A DNA stretch of 64,000 nucleotides from Cryobacterium suzukii. Lineage in GTDB: Bacteria; Actinomycetota; Actinomycetes; Actinomycetales; Microbacteriaceae. Shown here one piece after another: positions 10,882 through 19,331 of this stretch (position 1 is its first letter; every line of letters starts with the position of its first letter). Made by a program: the position numbers and the translations under genes. The notes beneath the pieces are model-generated. The model made no database searches. It was not told the origin of the DNA and saw nothing but the letters and a program-made list of their open reading frames with translations. The stretch is taken from positions 1-64,000 of the forward strand of contig NZ_SOHJ01000013.1 in assembly GCF_004403185.1 (NCBI RefSeq), read 5' to 3'.

Positions 10882-11580
10882 GTGACGAAGGTGACTGATA
10901 CGAATACGACCGCAAGCCCAAGTTCTGACCCCATTAAGGTTGACATCTGGTCCGACGTGCAGTGCCCCTGGTGCTACATCGGTAAACGCAAGTTCGAGGC
11001 CGGCGCAGCCCAATTCAGCGGTGCCATCGAGGTGGAATATCACAGCTTCGAACTCTCGCCCGACACTCCGGTCGACTACGCCGGCACACCGTCTGAGTAT
11101 CTGAGCGAGGCAAAGGGCATGTCGCCCGCGCAGGTCGCCGAGATGCTCGAGCGTGTCACCGGCATTGCCGAGAGCGTGGGCCTGCACTACGACTACGATT
11201 CGGTGCACCAGACCAATACGGTTATCTCCCACGAGTTGCTGCACTATGCCAAGGCCCACGGTCGCCAAATCGACATGAAGGAGCGTCTGCTCAAGGCCTA
11301 CTTCATCGATGGGCGCCATGTTGGCCGTATCGAGGATCTAGCCGATCTGGCCGCGGAAATCGGCCTTGATCGTGCAGACGTTGTGCGGGCGCTGACCGCG
11401 CACGACTTTCTGGCTGACGTCAAGGCAGATGTCGCGCTGGCCAATGAATACGGGATCCAGGGAGTTCCATTCTTCGTCATTGATGGCAAGTACGGCATCT
11501 CCGGCGCGCAGGATCCTGCTACTTTTACTCAGGCTCTCAACCAGATACTCACCGAAAGATCAGAGGAGAAAATCGCATGA
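10882..11580 (+). CDS. FrnE-like DsbA family oxidoreductase
   Basis: The 232-aa protein is a thioredoxin-fold DsbA of the cytoplasmic FrnE/2-hydroxychromene-2-carboxylate isomerase-like group. SDVQCPWCYIGKRKFE holds the active-site C28-P-W-C31, with an inserted helical domain and a cis-Pro segment near GIQGVPFFVIDGKYGISGAQ. There is no signal peptide. It starts with GTG. Its stop overlaps the ATG of a 46-aa cysteine-rich protein (ATGA 11577-11580), so the two are probably translated together. A thiol-disulfide role in the cytosol, perhaps on the small partner, is inferred. Confidence 0.85.
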   Translation: MTKVTDTNTTASPSSDPIKVDIWSDVQCPWCYIGKRKFEAGAAQFSGAIEVEYHSFELSPDTPVDYAGTPSEYLSEAKGMSPAQVAEMLERVTGIAESVGLHYDYDSVHQTNTVISHELLHYAKAHGRQIDMKERLLKAYFIDGRHVGRIEDLADLAAEIGLDRADVVRALTAHDFLADVKADVALANEYGIQGVPFFVIDGKYGISGAQDPATFTQALNQILTERSEEKIA

Positions 11581-11717
11581 GCGACACCAACACCACCATC
11601 GTCCCGCCGGTGTACACCGATGCAGCCGGTCGACCCACGATCCAACTCATCGGACAAACCGACGCGTCAACCGACGAGGCCGCCGGTTCCTGCTGCGGTG
11701 GCGGCTGCTGCAGCTGA
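11577..11717 (+). CDS. 46-aa protein with CCGGGCCS C-terminus
   Basis: This short gene begins with ATGA overlapping the FrnE-like gene, with AGAGGAGAA upstream as ribosome site. The product is hydrophilic (MSDTNTTIVPPVYTDAAGRP at the start) and ends GSCCGGGCCS, with four cysteines in two vicinal pairs separated by three glycines. A vicinal-cysteine tail can bind soft metals such as Cu(I) or Zn, or serve as a disulfide substrate, which fits its coupling to a CPWC oxidoreductase. I do not recognise a named family. The reading frame and coupling are seen; the function is inference. Confidence 0.7.
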   Translation: MSDTNTTIVPPVYTDAAGRPTIQLIGQTDASTDEAAGSCCGGGCCS

Positions 11718-11849
11718 TCTAAATCCATCTCACCCAGGCGCAGCGGTCAAACGGTCCATTCCTTGCGGCAGCTGCGCTTTTGTGCGCCGTCCGGCCTGCC
11801 GCCGCGGCCGATTCGCGGATCCTTCGCTTTCTGGGAGAATTGACCCAAC

Positions 11850-13028
11850 ATGACTTTACGCACCCCCACAATCGGTGAGCCGGCGCCGCCAGCACGTGAA
11901 CCGCTGAGAATAGGCCCGCTCACGCTCGATGTGCCCGTGGTGCTCGCGCCGATGGCCGGCATTACGAACACGGCCTTCCGTCGCCTCTGCCGCGAATACG
12001 GTGCCGGACTGTTCGTCAGCGAGATGATCACCTCCCGCGCACTCGTGGAGCGCAATGCCGAGACGATGCGGCTGATCACCCACCATGAGAGCGAAACCAC
12101 CCGCTCCATTCAGCTGTACGGCGTTGACCCGAAAACCGTGTCCGAGGCCGTGACCATGCTCGTCGCGGAGGACCGTGCCGATCACATCGACCTCAATTTC
12201 GGCTGCCCGGTACCCAAGGTCACCCGCAAGGGCGGGGGAGCGGCGCTGCCCTGGAAGATCGGCCTGTTCCGCCAGATTGTCGAAGCCGCCGTCACGGCGG
12301 CCGGCCCGATTCCCCTCACCGTGAAAATGCGCAAGGGCATCGACGCCGACCATCTCACCTATATCGAGGCCGGCAAAGCCGCCGCCGGAGCCGGCGTATC
12401 ATCCATCGCCCTGCACGGGCGCACGGCAGCCGAGTTCTATTCCGGCGAGGCCGACTGGTCGGCCATCGAAAAGCTCAAGAATGCCATCAGCGACGTGCCG
12501 GTGCTCGGCAACGGCGATATCTGGTCAGCCGATGACGCCCTGCGCATGGTTCGTGAGACCGGATGCGACGGCGTCGTTGTCGGGCGCGGGTGCCTGGGCC
12601 GTCCGTGGCTGTTCGGCGACCTCGCTGCGGCGTTCCGCGGCAAGGAGCTCAAAGCCGAACCCGGCCTCGGCCAGGTCATCAACGCTTTCCGCCGCCATGC
12701 CGAACTGCTCACCGAATACTTCGACAGCGAAGACCGCGCCTGCCGCGACATTCGCAAGCACGTTGCCTGGTATTTCAAGGGCTACCCGGTGGGCGGCGAC
12801 CTGCGAGCGAGTCTCGCCATGGTGCAATCCCTCGCGCAGCTCGACGACCTGCTCGGTACCCTCGACGCCTCGTTGCCCTACCCGGGCGCCGACGTCGAGG
12901 GTCCGCGCGGTCGCGCGGGAACACCGAAGAAGCCCTCGCTGCCCGAGCACTGGCTCGAGTCGCAGGATCTCGTCGGTGCGCAACGAATAAATCTGACCGA
13001 GGGCGAAGGGGACACCAGCGGTGGCTAA
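11850..13028 (+). CDS. dusB: tRNA-dihydrouridine synthase DusB
   Basis: This FMN enzyme reduces uridine to dihydrouridine in tRNA D-loops. The 392-aa sequence has the TIM-barrel signature VVLAPMAGITNTAFRRLC, the catalytic cysteine C119 in LNFGCPVPKVTRKGGGAAL, the HGRTAAEFYSG segment and FMN phosphate-binding GCDGVVVGRGCLGRPW. The C-terminal helical tRNA-binding region (about 270-340) is complete. It overlaps the start of dgt by 8 bases, so they form one operon. Confidence 0.95.
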   Translation: MTLRTPTIGEPAPPAREPLRIGPLTLDVPVVLAPMAGITNTAFRRLCREYGAGLFVSEMITSRALVERNAETMRLITHHESETTRSIQLYGVDPKTVSEAVTMLVAEDRADHIDLNFGCPVPKVTRKGGGAALPWKIGLFRQIVEAAVTAAGPIPLTVKMRKGIDADHLTYIEAGKAAAGAGVSSIALHGRTAAEFYSGEADWSAIEKLKNAISDVPVLGNGDIWSADDALRMVRETGCDGVVVGRGCLGRPWLFGDLAAAFRGKELKAEPGLGQVINAFRRHAELLTEYFDSEDRACRDIRKHVAWYFKGYPVGGDLRASLAMVQSLAQLDDLLGTLDASLPYPGADVEGPRGRAGTPKKPSLPEHWLESQDLVGAQRINLTEGEGDTSGG

Positions 13029-14271
13029 CAAAACGGGATACAGCGAGACTGACGAGGCGCGTTGGCTTCCCGAGGAACATTATTCGCGGCGCAGCGACTT
13101 CGCCCGCGACCGGGCACGCCTGCTGCACTCGAGCGCCCTGCGTCGCCTCGCGGCCAAGACGCAGGTGCTCAGTCCAACGGCGGGGCTCGACTTCGCTCGA
13201 AACCGGCTAACCCACTCGCTCGAGGTTGCTCAGGTCGGGCGGGAGATTGCGTCGCGCCTCAACGTCGACCCCGACATCGTCGATACGGCCTGCCTGGCGC
13301 ACGACATCGGGCATCCGCCCTTTGGGCACAACGGCGAGAAGGCACTCAGCCTCTGGTCTGAAGATATCGGCGGGTTCGAGGGCAACGCCCAGACCCTGCG
13401 TCTGCTCACGCGGCTGGAACCCAAGGTGTTCGGTCCCGATGGTCACAGCTACGGGCTGAACCTCACCCGGGCCAGCCTCGACGCGAGCTGCAAATACCCC
13501 TGGCCCGAGGGCTCGTCGGTCTTCGACCCGAGCGGGCGCGCCAAGTTCGGGTTTTACCAGGATGACATCGCCGCCTTCGAATGGCTGCGCGACGGAGCGC
13601 CCGACCGCCGGCTCTGCATCGAAGCGCAGGTGATGGATCTCTCCGACGACATCGCATACAGCGTGCACGATTTTGAAGACGCAATCGTCAACGGTTACGT
13701 CGACGTGGCCGCCCTGAGCAGCCGCACCAACCATGACGAACTCCTCGCCACCATGTCAGAGTGGATCGGCGACGCGACCAGCGCCGACGACCTCGCGACC
13801 GCATTTAACCGCCTCGACTCTCTCGATGGCTGGATGGATTCCTGGACCGCCGGGCGCCGCGACCAGGGTCACCTCAAGAACCTCACGAGCCAGCTCATCG
13901 GCCGCTTCAGCGGTGCAGCGGTGCACGCCACCAAGGAAGCGTATCCGGGCGCGAATATGCTGCGCTTCGGGGCCAACGTGATCGTGCCCCGCGAGATCCA
14001 GGCCGAAATCGCGGTGCTCAAAGGCATCGTGGCGGCCTTTGTGATGACCCGCAACACCCGCAAGCCCATCTACGTGCAGCAGCGGCAGGTGCTCACTCTG
14101 CTGGCTGAAACGCTGCACCAGTCTGGCGACGAACACCTCGACCCTGGTTTTCGCGAAGACTGGCATGCTGCCGCCGATGATGCCGCCCGAAAGCGCGTTA
14201 TCGTCGACCAGGTCGCGAGCCTCACCGACCAGTCGGCCCTGGCCTGGTTCGAGCGCCTGGTGCAGGGCTAA
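13021..14271 (+). CDS. dgt: Deoxyguanosinetriphosphate triphosphohydrolase-like protein
   Basis: HD-domain dNTP triphosphohydrolase of the dGTPase type 2 group, which cleaves dGTP to deoxyguanosine and triphosphate and affects nucleotide pools. The 416-aa protein has the metal residues H65 (RLTHSLEVA) and H94-D95 (LAHDIGHPPFGHNGE) and the later MDLSDDIAYSVHDFED motif. GTG start, overlapping dusB by 8 bases. The order dusB-dgt-dnaG is conserved in Microbacteriaceae and relatives. Confidence 0.93.
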   Translation: MANKTGYSETDEARWLPEEHYSRRSDFARDRARLLHSSALRRLAAKTQVLSPTAGLDFARNRLTHSLEVAQVGREIASRLNVDPDIVDTACLAHDIGHPPFGHNGEKALSLWSEDIGGFEGNAQTLRLLTRLEPKVFGPDGHSYGLNLTRASLDASCKYPWPEGSSVFDPSGRAKFGFYQDDIAAFEWLRDGAPDRRLCIEAQVMDLSDDIAYSVHDFEDAIVNGYVDVAALSSRTNHDELLATMSEWIGDATSADDLATAFNRLDSLDGWMDSWTAGRRDQGHLKNLTSQLIGRFSGAAVHATKEAYPGANMLRFGANVIVPREIQAEIAVLKGIVAAFVMTRNTRKPIYVQQRQVLTLLAETLHQSGDEHLDPGFREDWHAAADDAARKRVIVDQVASLTDQSALAWFERLVQG

Positions 14272-14287
14272 AACTCCCTCTCTCTGT

Positions 14288-14339
14288 GGACGGGGCCTGG
14301 GCCCCGTCCGTGGGCCCAGTTTATAAACTGGGCCCACGG
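14288..14339. repeat. Two adjacent palindromes between dgt and dnaG
   Basis: GGACGGGGCC (14288-14297) and its complement (14300-14309) form a first inverted repeat. It abuts and shares two bases with a second, perfect 32-bp palindrome at 14308-14339 whose left half is CCGTGGGCCCAGTTTA. The second could form a long hairpin in RNA or a cruciform in DNA. Neither is followed by a U-run. They may end dgt transcription or bind a protein. Confidence 0.75.
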
Positions 14340-14390
14340 TCCGAACATGGGCCCGGGGACCTCGCGACGAAGCCCGTCGCCCCGGGACGA

Positions 14391-14396
14391 TAGAAT
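14391..14396 (+). promoter_or_regulatory. -10 box of leaderless dnaG transcript
   Basis: TAGAAT ends 6 nt before the dnaG ATG at 14403, and no Shine-Dalgarno sequence is available in the gap. Confidence 0.5.
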
Positions 14397-14402
14397 TAAG
14401 GC

Positions 14403-16268
14403 ATGGCTGGACTGATTCGACAAAGTGACATCGAAGAGGTCAAGGCTCGCACGAATATCGCCGACATCGTCGGTGATTACGTCACCCTGAAGTCCGCGGG
14501 TGTCGGTTCGATGAAGGGTCTCTGCCCCTTTCACGACGAACGCAGCCCGAGTTTTCACGTGCGTCCCCAGGTCGGTTTCTACCACTGCTTCGGCTGCGGT
14601 GAGAGCGGTGACGTCTACTCCTTTCTGCAAAAGATGGACCATGTCAGCTTCAGCGAGGCCGTCGAACGCCTGGCCGGTCGGGTCGGGCTCGACCTGCACT
14701 ACGAAGACGGTTCCGGCGCAGCTCCCGACCACGGCAATCGTGCGCGACTGCTCGCTGCCAATCAGGCAGCATCCGATTTCTTCATTGAGCAGCTCGGCAG
14801 CGCGGGTGCCGAGGTTGGCCGCGCCTTCCTGGGTCAGCGCGGATTCGACGCCAACGCCGCAACTCGATTCGGGGTGGGGTTCGCCCCGAAAAGTTGGGAC
14901 GAACTGACCAACCACCTGCGTGGTCGCGGATTCACCACCGAAGAACTCACCCTTTCCGGCTTGGTCTCCGCTGGCGACCGCGGCATCTACGACCGCTTCC
15001 GTGGTCGCCTGGTCTGGCCGATTCGCGACATCACCGGGCAGACCATCGGCTTCGGCGCCCGCAAGTTGCTCGACGACGACAAGGGCCCCAAGTACCTCAA
15101 TACGCCCGAGTCGCCCGTGTACCACAAGGCCCAGGTGCTGTACGGCCTCGACCTGGCCAAACGCGATATCTCGCGCAGCCACCAGGTCGTGGTCGTCGAA
15201 GGCTACACCGACGTTATGGCGTGCCACCTGGCCGGAATCACCACGGCCGTCGCTACCTGCGGTACCTCATTCGGGGTCGACCACATCAAGGTGCTTCGCC
15301 GTGTGCTCGGTGATGATTCCGGCGTTGGCGAGGTCGTTTTCACCTTCGACCCGGATGCCGCCGGCCAGAAGGCCGCCATGCGCGCTTTCAGCGAGGAGCA
15401 GCGGTTCTCCGCCCAAACCTATGTGGCCGTAGGCCCGGAGGGACTCGACCCCTGCGACCTGCGACTGCAACGCGGTGACGACGCCGTACGGCGGCTGGTC
15501 GACTCGAAGAAGCCCATGTTCGAGTTCATGATTCGGCAGATTCTCTCTCAGTACAATCTCGACACCGTCGAGGGCCGAACGGCGGCCCTGCGCGCAGCGG
15601 CCCCCGTGGTCGGCGATATTCGCGACCCCGTGCTGCGCCCCGGGTATACCCGCGAACTCTCCCGCATGCTGGGAGTCGACATGGGCGAAGTCGCCAGGGC
15701 AGTGACGAACGCCCAGTCCGGGGCACGCGCCTCGGCGAGCGGCGGACCGAACGCGCCACGCCACGCCGGCGCGGTCGAAGTTTTGCCCCAGCGGCCGTTT
15801 TCGCTGGTCGAATTGCCCGGCGACCCGGTTACCCGGCTTGAGCGCGACGGTCTCATGGCGATGCTTCAGCGACCGACACTGATCGGGCGCGACATTCTTG
15901 ACAGCGCGGTGCAGACATCCTTTGCGAACACCTCGCTCGCGGTCGTGCGCGACGCCATCGCCGCGAGTCTCGCTCATTTCGAAGCGCCCGACTGGCTCGA
16001 TCGAGTGGTCTCCGAGGTTCCTGACACCTTCAAGAACCTCGTGCAGGAACTCGCCATGGCCAATCTTCCCGAGCGCACCGAGAAAGACGTCGCCCGTTAC
16101 GTACGCGACATCACGATCGTGCTCATTGACAAAGACCTGCTCAGGCTCAAGGCCGAATTACTTGGGCGCCTCCAGCGAGCGGATGCCGCCGAGACCGACA
16201 TGTACCGCACTCTTCAGCGGGAACTCGTGCGGGTCGAGGCCGAGCGCCGAGCCCTCCGCGAGGAATGA
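14403..16268 (+). CDS. dnaG: DNA primase
   Basis: DnaG lays RNA primers for DNA replication. The 621-aa protein has the CHC2 zinc ribbon (C41, H44, C62, C65), the RNA polymerase core with a TOPRIM domain (VVVVEGYTDVMACHLAG near residue 262, then FTFDPDAAGQKAA), and a C-terminal helicase-interaction region (about 470-621). The ATG has no ribosome site but has TAGAAT just upstream, suggesting a leaderless message separate from dgt. Confidence 0.97.
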   Translation: MAGLIRQSDIEEVKARTNIADIVGDYVTLKSAGVGSMKGLCPFHDERSPSFHVRPQVGFYHCFGCGESGDVYSFLQKMDHVSFSEAVERLAGRVGLDLHYEDGSGAAPDHGNRARLLAANQAASDFFIEQLGSAGAEVGRAFLGQRGFDANAATRFGVGFAPKSWDELTNHLRGRGFTTEELTLSGLVSAGDRGIYDRFRGRLVWPIRDITGQTIGFGARKLLDDDKGPKYLNTPESPVYHKAQVLYGLDLAKRDISRSHQVVVVEGYTDVMACHLAGITTAVATCGTSFGVDHIKVLRRVLGDDSGVGEVVFTFDPDAAGQKAAMRAFSEEQRFSAQTYVAVGPEGLDPCDLRLQRGDDAVRRLVDSKKPMFEFMIRQILSQYNLDTVEGRTAALRAAAPVVGDIRDPVLRPGYTRELSRMLGVDMGEVARAVTNAQSGARASASGGPNAPRHAGAVEVLPQRPFSLVELPGDPVTRLERDGLMAMLQRPTLIGRDILDSAVQTSFANTSLAVVRDAIAASLAHFEAPDWLDRVVSEVPDTFKNLVQELAMANLPERTEKDVARYVRDITIVLIDKDLLRLKAELLGRLQRADAAETDMYRTLQRELVRVEAERRALREE

Positions 16269-16383
16269 CCCTGTAACCGGCATTTTTCGTACCCTCGCCA
16301 GCAACGCCTGAGCCGCGAATTTCAACCTGCAACACCTGAGCCCGAGTTTTGTTGCAGATCTGTAAAGAAGCTGTGGTTGATCG

Positions 16384-16411
16384 TTGCGATCTGCGGATTC
16401 TGTGCTAATTC
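16384..16411 (+). promoter_or_regulatory. Probable promoter of the peptide ABC transporter operon
   Basis: TTGCGA (16384-16389), a 16-nt spacer and TAATTC (16406-16411) preceded by TGC, an extended -10. The start codon is about 80 nt downstream. Confidence 0.4.
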
Positions 16412-16490
16412 TTGGCTAACAGCAATGAACAGCTGCGCTCTTTTCGGGTGCTCCTGATCATAGGACTTCTACAGGAAGAGGACGACGGAT

Positions 16491-18137
16491 ATGACATCCG
16501 CATTCACTAACGGCAAGCGCGCTCTCGCTGCCACAGCCGGCTTCGCGGTCGCAGCACTAGTACTGTCCGGCTGCGCCGCCGGCGGCGGAGGCGACGGAGG
16601 CGACGACGCCGCCTCCACGGGTGGCCCGATCACCATCGGAACCACCGACAAGGTCACCACCCTTGATCCGGCCGGCTCCTACGACAACGGCTCCTTTTCT
16701 GTGCAGACCCAGGTCTTCCCATTCCTCATGAGCAGCAAATTCGGGACAGCGGATGTCGAACCTGACATCGCGGTCAGCGCCGAGTTCACAGCGCCCACGG
16801 AATACACCGTTGTCCTCAAGCCCGACCTCAAATGGGCCAATGGCAACGCCCTCACCGCAACTGACGTCAAGTTCAGCTTCGACCGCCAGCTCGCCATTGC
16901 GTCCGATGTCGGCCCGTCGTCGCTGCTCTACAACCTCGACAGCACGGCTGCCGTGGACGACACCACGGTTGTCTTCACGCTCAAGGCCGGCAACGACCAG
17001 ATCTTCCCGCAAATTCTGTCCAGCCCCGCTGGAGTCATCGTGGATGAAGACTCTTTCTCCGCAACAGAGGTCACGTCCGACGATGACATCGTTACCGCTG
17101 AGGCCTTCGCCGGCCAGTACGTGCTGACAAGCTACGACTTCAACAACCTCCTCTCCTATAAGGCGTACGAGGGCTACGACGGCCTGCTCGGCGCGCCCAA
17201 GACGGATGTCATCAACGTCAAGTACTACACCGACGCCTCGAACCTGAAGCTCGACGTGCAGGAAGGCAACATCGACGTCGCGTGGCGCAGTCTCTCGGCG
17301 ACCGACATCGACGACCTGCGCGGCAATGACGCGGTCAAGGTCGTTGACGGCCCCGGTGGAGAAATTCGCTACATCACCTTCAACTTCAACACGCAGCCCT
17401 TCGGTACGACAACCGCTGACGCCGACCCGGCCAAGGCCCTCGCCGTTCGTGCGGCCGTCGCCGACGTTGTTGATCGCGCCGAGCTCGCCGATCAGGTCTA
17501 CAAGGGCACATACACCCCGCTGTACTCCTACGTTCCCGCCGGAATGACCGGTGCAACCGAGTCGCTCAAGGGTCTCTATGGAGACGGCCAGGGCGGACCG
17601 GACGTCGAGAAGGCCAAGGCCGACCTCGCTGCAGCCGGCGTGACCACACCGGTCGCACTCAACCTGCAATACAACGCCGACCACTACGGCCCCGGCTCGA
17701 GCGACGAATACGCGCTGATCAAGGACCAGCTGGATGCCTCCGGCCTGTTCACTGTCAGCCTGCAGTCGACCGAGTGGGTGCAGTACTCCAAGGACCGTGT
17801 CGCCGACGTGTATCCCGCTTACCAGCTCGGCTGGTTCCCGGACTACTCCGACGCTGACAACTACCTGGCACCGTTCTTCGCCGAGGGCAACTTCCTCAAG
17901 AACCACTTCGACGATGCCGACGTTACTGCCCTGATCCAGAAGCAGGCCGTCACAACCGACCCCGCGGAGCGCACCGCGCTCATCGAAGAGATCCAGAACA
18001 AGGTGGCGGCCCAGCTGTCGACAGTGCCGCTGCTCCAGGGCGCCCAGGTTGCCATCACCGGAACAGACATCACCGGAACCGGGGACACGCTCGATGCGTC
18101 GTTCAAGTTCCGTTACGGCGCGCTGGCCAAGGGCTAG
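16491..18137 (+). CDS. ABC transporter substrate-binding lipoprotein (SBP_bac_5, peptide type)
   Basis: The 548-aa family-5 solute-binding protein carries a lipoprotein signal: basic start, hydrophobic stretch and lipobox LSGC with C28, so it is anchored to the outer face of the membrane. A Gly/Asp-rich linker precedes the ligand domain (TIGTTDKVTTLDPAGSYDNG is typical of DppA/OppA proteins). GGAAGAGGA lies upstream of the ATG. It is the first gene of a five-gene importer operon. A hairpin after its stop may lower expression of the downstream genes. The actual ligand (peptide, opine, nickel chelate) is not evident. Confidence 0.92.
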   Translation: MTSAFTNGKRALAATAGFAVAALVLSGCAAGGGGDGGDDAASTGGPITIGTTDKVTTLDPAGSYDNGSFSVQTQVFPFLMSSKFGTADVEPDIAVSAEFTAPTEYTVVLKPDLKWANGNALTATDVKFSFDRQLAIASDVGPSSLLYNLDSTAAVDDTTVVFTLKAGNDQIFPQILSSPAGVIVDEDSFSATEVTSDDDIVTAEAFAGQYVLTSYDFNNLLSYKAYEGYDGLLGAPKTDVINVKYYTDASNLKLDVQEGNIDVAWRSLSATDIDDLRGNDAVKVVDGPGGEIRYITFNFNTQPFGTTTADADPAKALAVRAAVADVVDRAELADQVYKGTYTPLYSYVPAGMTGATESLKGLYGDGQGGPDVEKAKADLAAAGVTTPVALNLQYNADHYGPGSSDEYALIKDQLDASGLFTVSLQSTEWVQYSKDRVADVYPAYQLGWFPDYSDADNYLAPFFAEGNFLKNHFDDADVTALIQKQAVTTDPAERTALIEEIQNKVAAQLSTVPLLQGAQVAITGTDITGTGDTLDASFKFRYGALAKG

Positions 18138-18148
18138 ACCGTACAGCG

Positions 18149-18166
18149 ACTAGAGTTTTCTCTAGT
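18149..18166 (+). terminator. Short hairpin after the binding-protein gene
   Basis: ACTAGAG (18149-18155), TTTT loop, CTCTAGT (18160-18166), followed by TTGAT. Probably part of a partial terminator or mRNA-stabilising structure. Confidence 0.45.
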
Positions 18167-18174
18167 TTGATCAC

Positions 18175-18211
18175 CGGGGGTGTTCAGCGACACGATCGCT
18201 GGATGCCCCCG
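18175..18211 (+). terminator. Two-part hairpin between substrate-binding protein and permease genes
   Basis: The outer stem CGGGGG (18175-18180)/CCCCCG (18206-18211) encloses an inner stem CAGCGA (18185-18190)/TCGCTG (18196-18201), followed by ATTCTTTG. The position suggests partial termination giving excess binding protein over membrane parts. Confidence 0.5.
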
Positions 18212-18237
18212 ATTCTTTGTGCAAATGTGAGGTAGTA

Positions 18238-19329
18238 ATGACCACTGTGGCGATGAAGCCGCCCGTTCCGGCGGCTGGGCGTAGTCCCAAGAAGAAATCC
18301 AACCCGGGCGGTGGAATAGGCCGTTACCTTCTCATACGATTCCTGCTCATCTTCCCCACCATTTTCATCCTGGTGTCGATGGTGTTCTGGCTCATGCGCA
18401 CGACGGGTGACCCGATCACCGCCGCCCTCGGCGGCAAGCTGGGCCCTGATCAGCTCGCCGTACTCATCCACGAAGCCGGCTACGACCGACCGATCATTAT
18501 TCAGTACTTCGAATACCTCGGCCAGGTCTTCACCGGCAACTTCGGAACGACCATCAGCACGAATCGTCCCGTTTCTGAAGTGCTCTTCACCTACGGATCC
18601 GCGACGGCCGAGCTGGTGTTCTACGCGCTCATCGTGGCCTTCATTGTCGGTATTCCGCTCGGCATGGTCGCCGCATACTGGCGCGACAAGGCGCCGGACG
18701 CTTTCCTGCGTGTCTTCGCAATCCTCTGCTACGCCACCCCGGTATTTTTCGCCGGGCTTCTTCTCAAGCTCATCTTCGCGGTTTGGCTCAAGGTGCTGCC
18801 GGTGGCTGGCCGCGCGACGGTCGGTTCGGAATTGGAGATGCAGTTTCTGCCGGATAAGACCGGCATCTATTTCATCGATGCATTGAAGACCGGTAATCCT
18901 GCGGTGTTCGGGGATGTCCTACTACACGCAGTGCTGCCCGCATTGGCACTCGGACTTCTCACCGCCGGCGTGTTTCTGCGCCTCGTGCGCACGAACGTCA
19001 TCGGCACGCTGGGAACCGAGTACGTCACCGCCGCTCGCTCGCGCGGTGTCAACGAGTTCCGCCTGGTCAGCAAGCACGCCTACCGACCTGCCCTCATCCC
19101 CATCATCACCGTCATCGGATTGCAGGTGGCGCTGCTTCTCGGCGGTGCCGTGCTCACCGAGACCACCTTCGAGTGGAAGGGCCTCGGCTTTATGCTCATC
19201 GAATTTATCAAGGCCCGCGACTTCGTGGCCGTGCAGGGCATCGTCGCGCTGCTCGCCGTCATCGTGGCCCTTTCCAACTTCATTGTGGACATCATTGCCG
19301 CGCTCATCGACCCGAGAGTGCGGTACTAG
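18238..19329 (+). CDS. Peptide ABC transporter permease, DppB/OppB type
   Basis: The 363-aa inner-membrane subunit has a cytoplasmic N-terminus, a first membrane segment (YLLIRFLLIFPTIFILVSMVFWLM) and five more, with the EAA coupling loop (EYVTAARSRGVNEFRLVSKHAYRPALIPI). GAGG at 18229-18232 sets the ATG at 18238; the frame is open seven codons further up. It ends just before the OppC-type gene (2-nt gap) and pairs with it to form the channel. Confidence 0.93.
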   Translation: MTTVAMKPPVPAAGRSPKKKSNPGGGIGRYLLIRFLLIFPTIFILVSMVFWLMRTTGDPITAALGGKLGPDQLAVLIHEAGYDRPIIIQYFEYLGQVFTGNFGTTISTNRPVSEVLFTYGSATAELVFYALIVAFIVGIPLGMVAAYWRDKAPDAFLRVFAILCYATPVFFAGLLLKLIFAVWLKVLPVAGRATVGSELEMQFLPDKTGIYFIDALKTGNPAVFGDVLLHAVLPALALGLLTAGVFLRLVRTNVIGTLGTEYVTAARSRGVNEFRLVSKHAYRPALIPIITVIGLQVALLLGGAVLTETTFEWKGLGFMLIEFIKARDFVAVQGIVALLAVIVALSNFIVDIIAALIDPRVRY

Positions 19330-19331
19330 CC

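Noticed and set aside
16557-17906. 449-codon minus-strand frame opposite the peptide-binding lipoprotein gene
   Set aside because: Antisense shadow of a complete SBP_bac_5 gene; no ribosome site and no family pattern.
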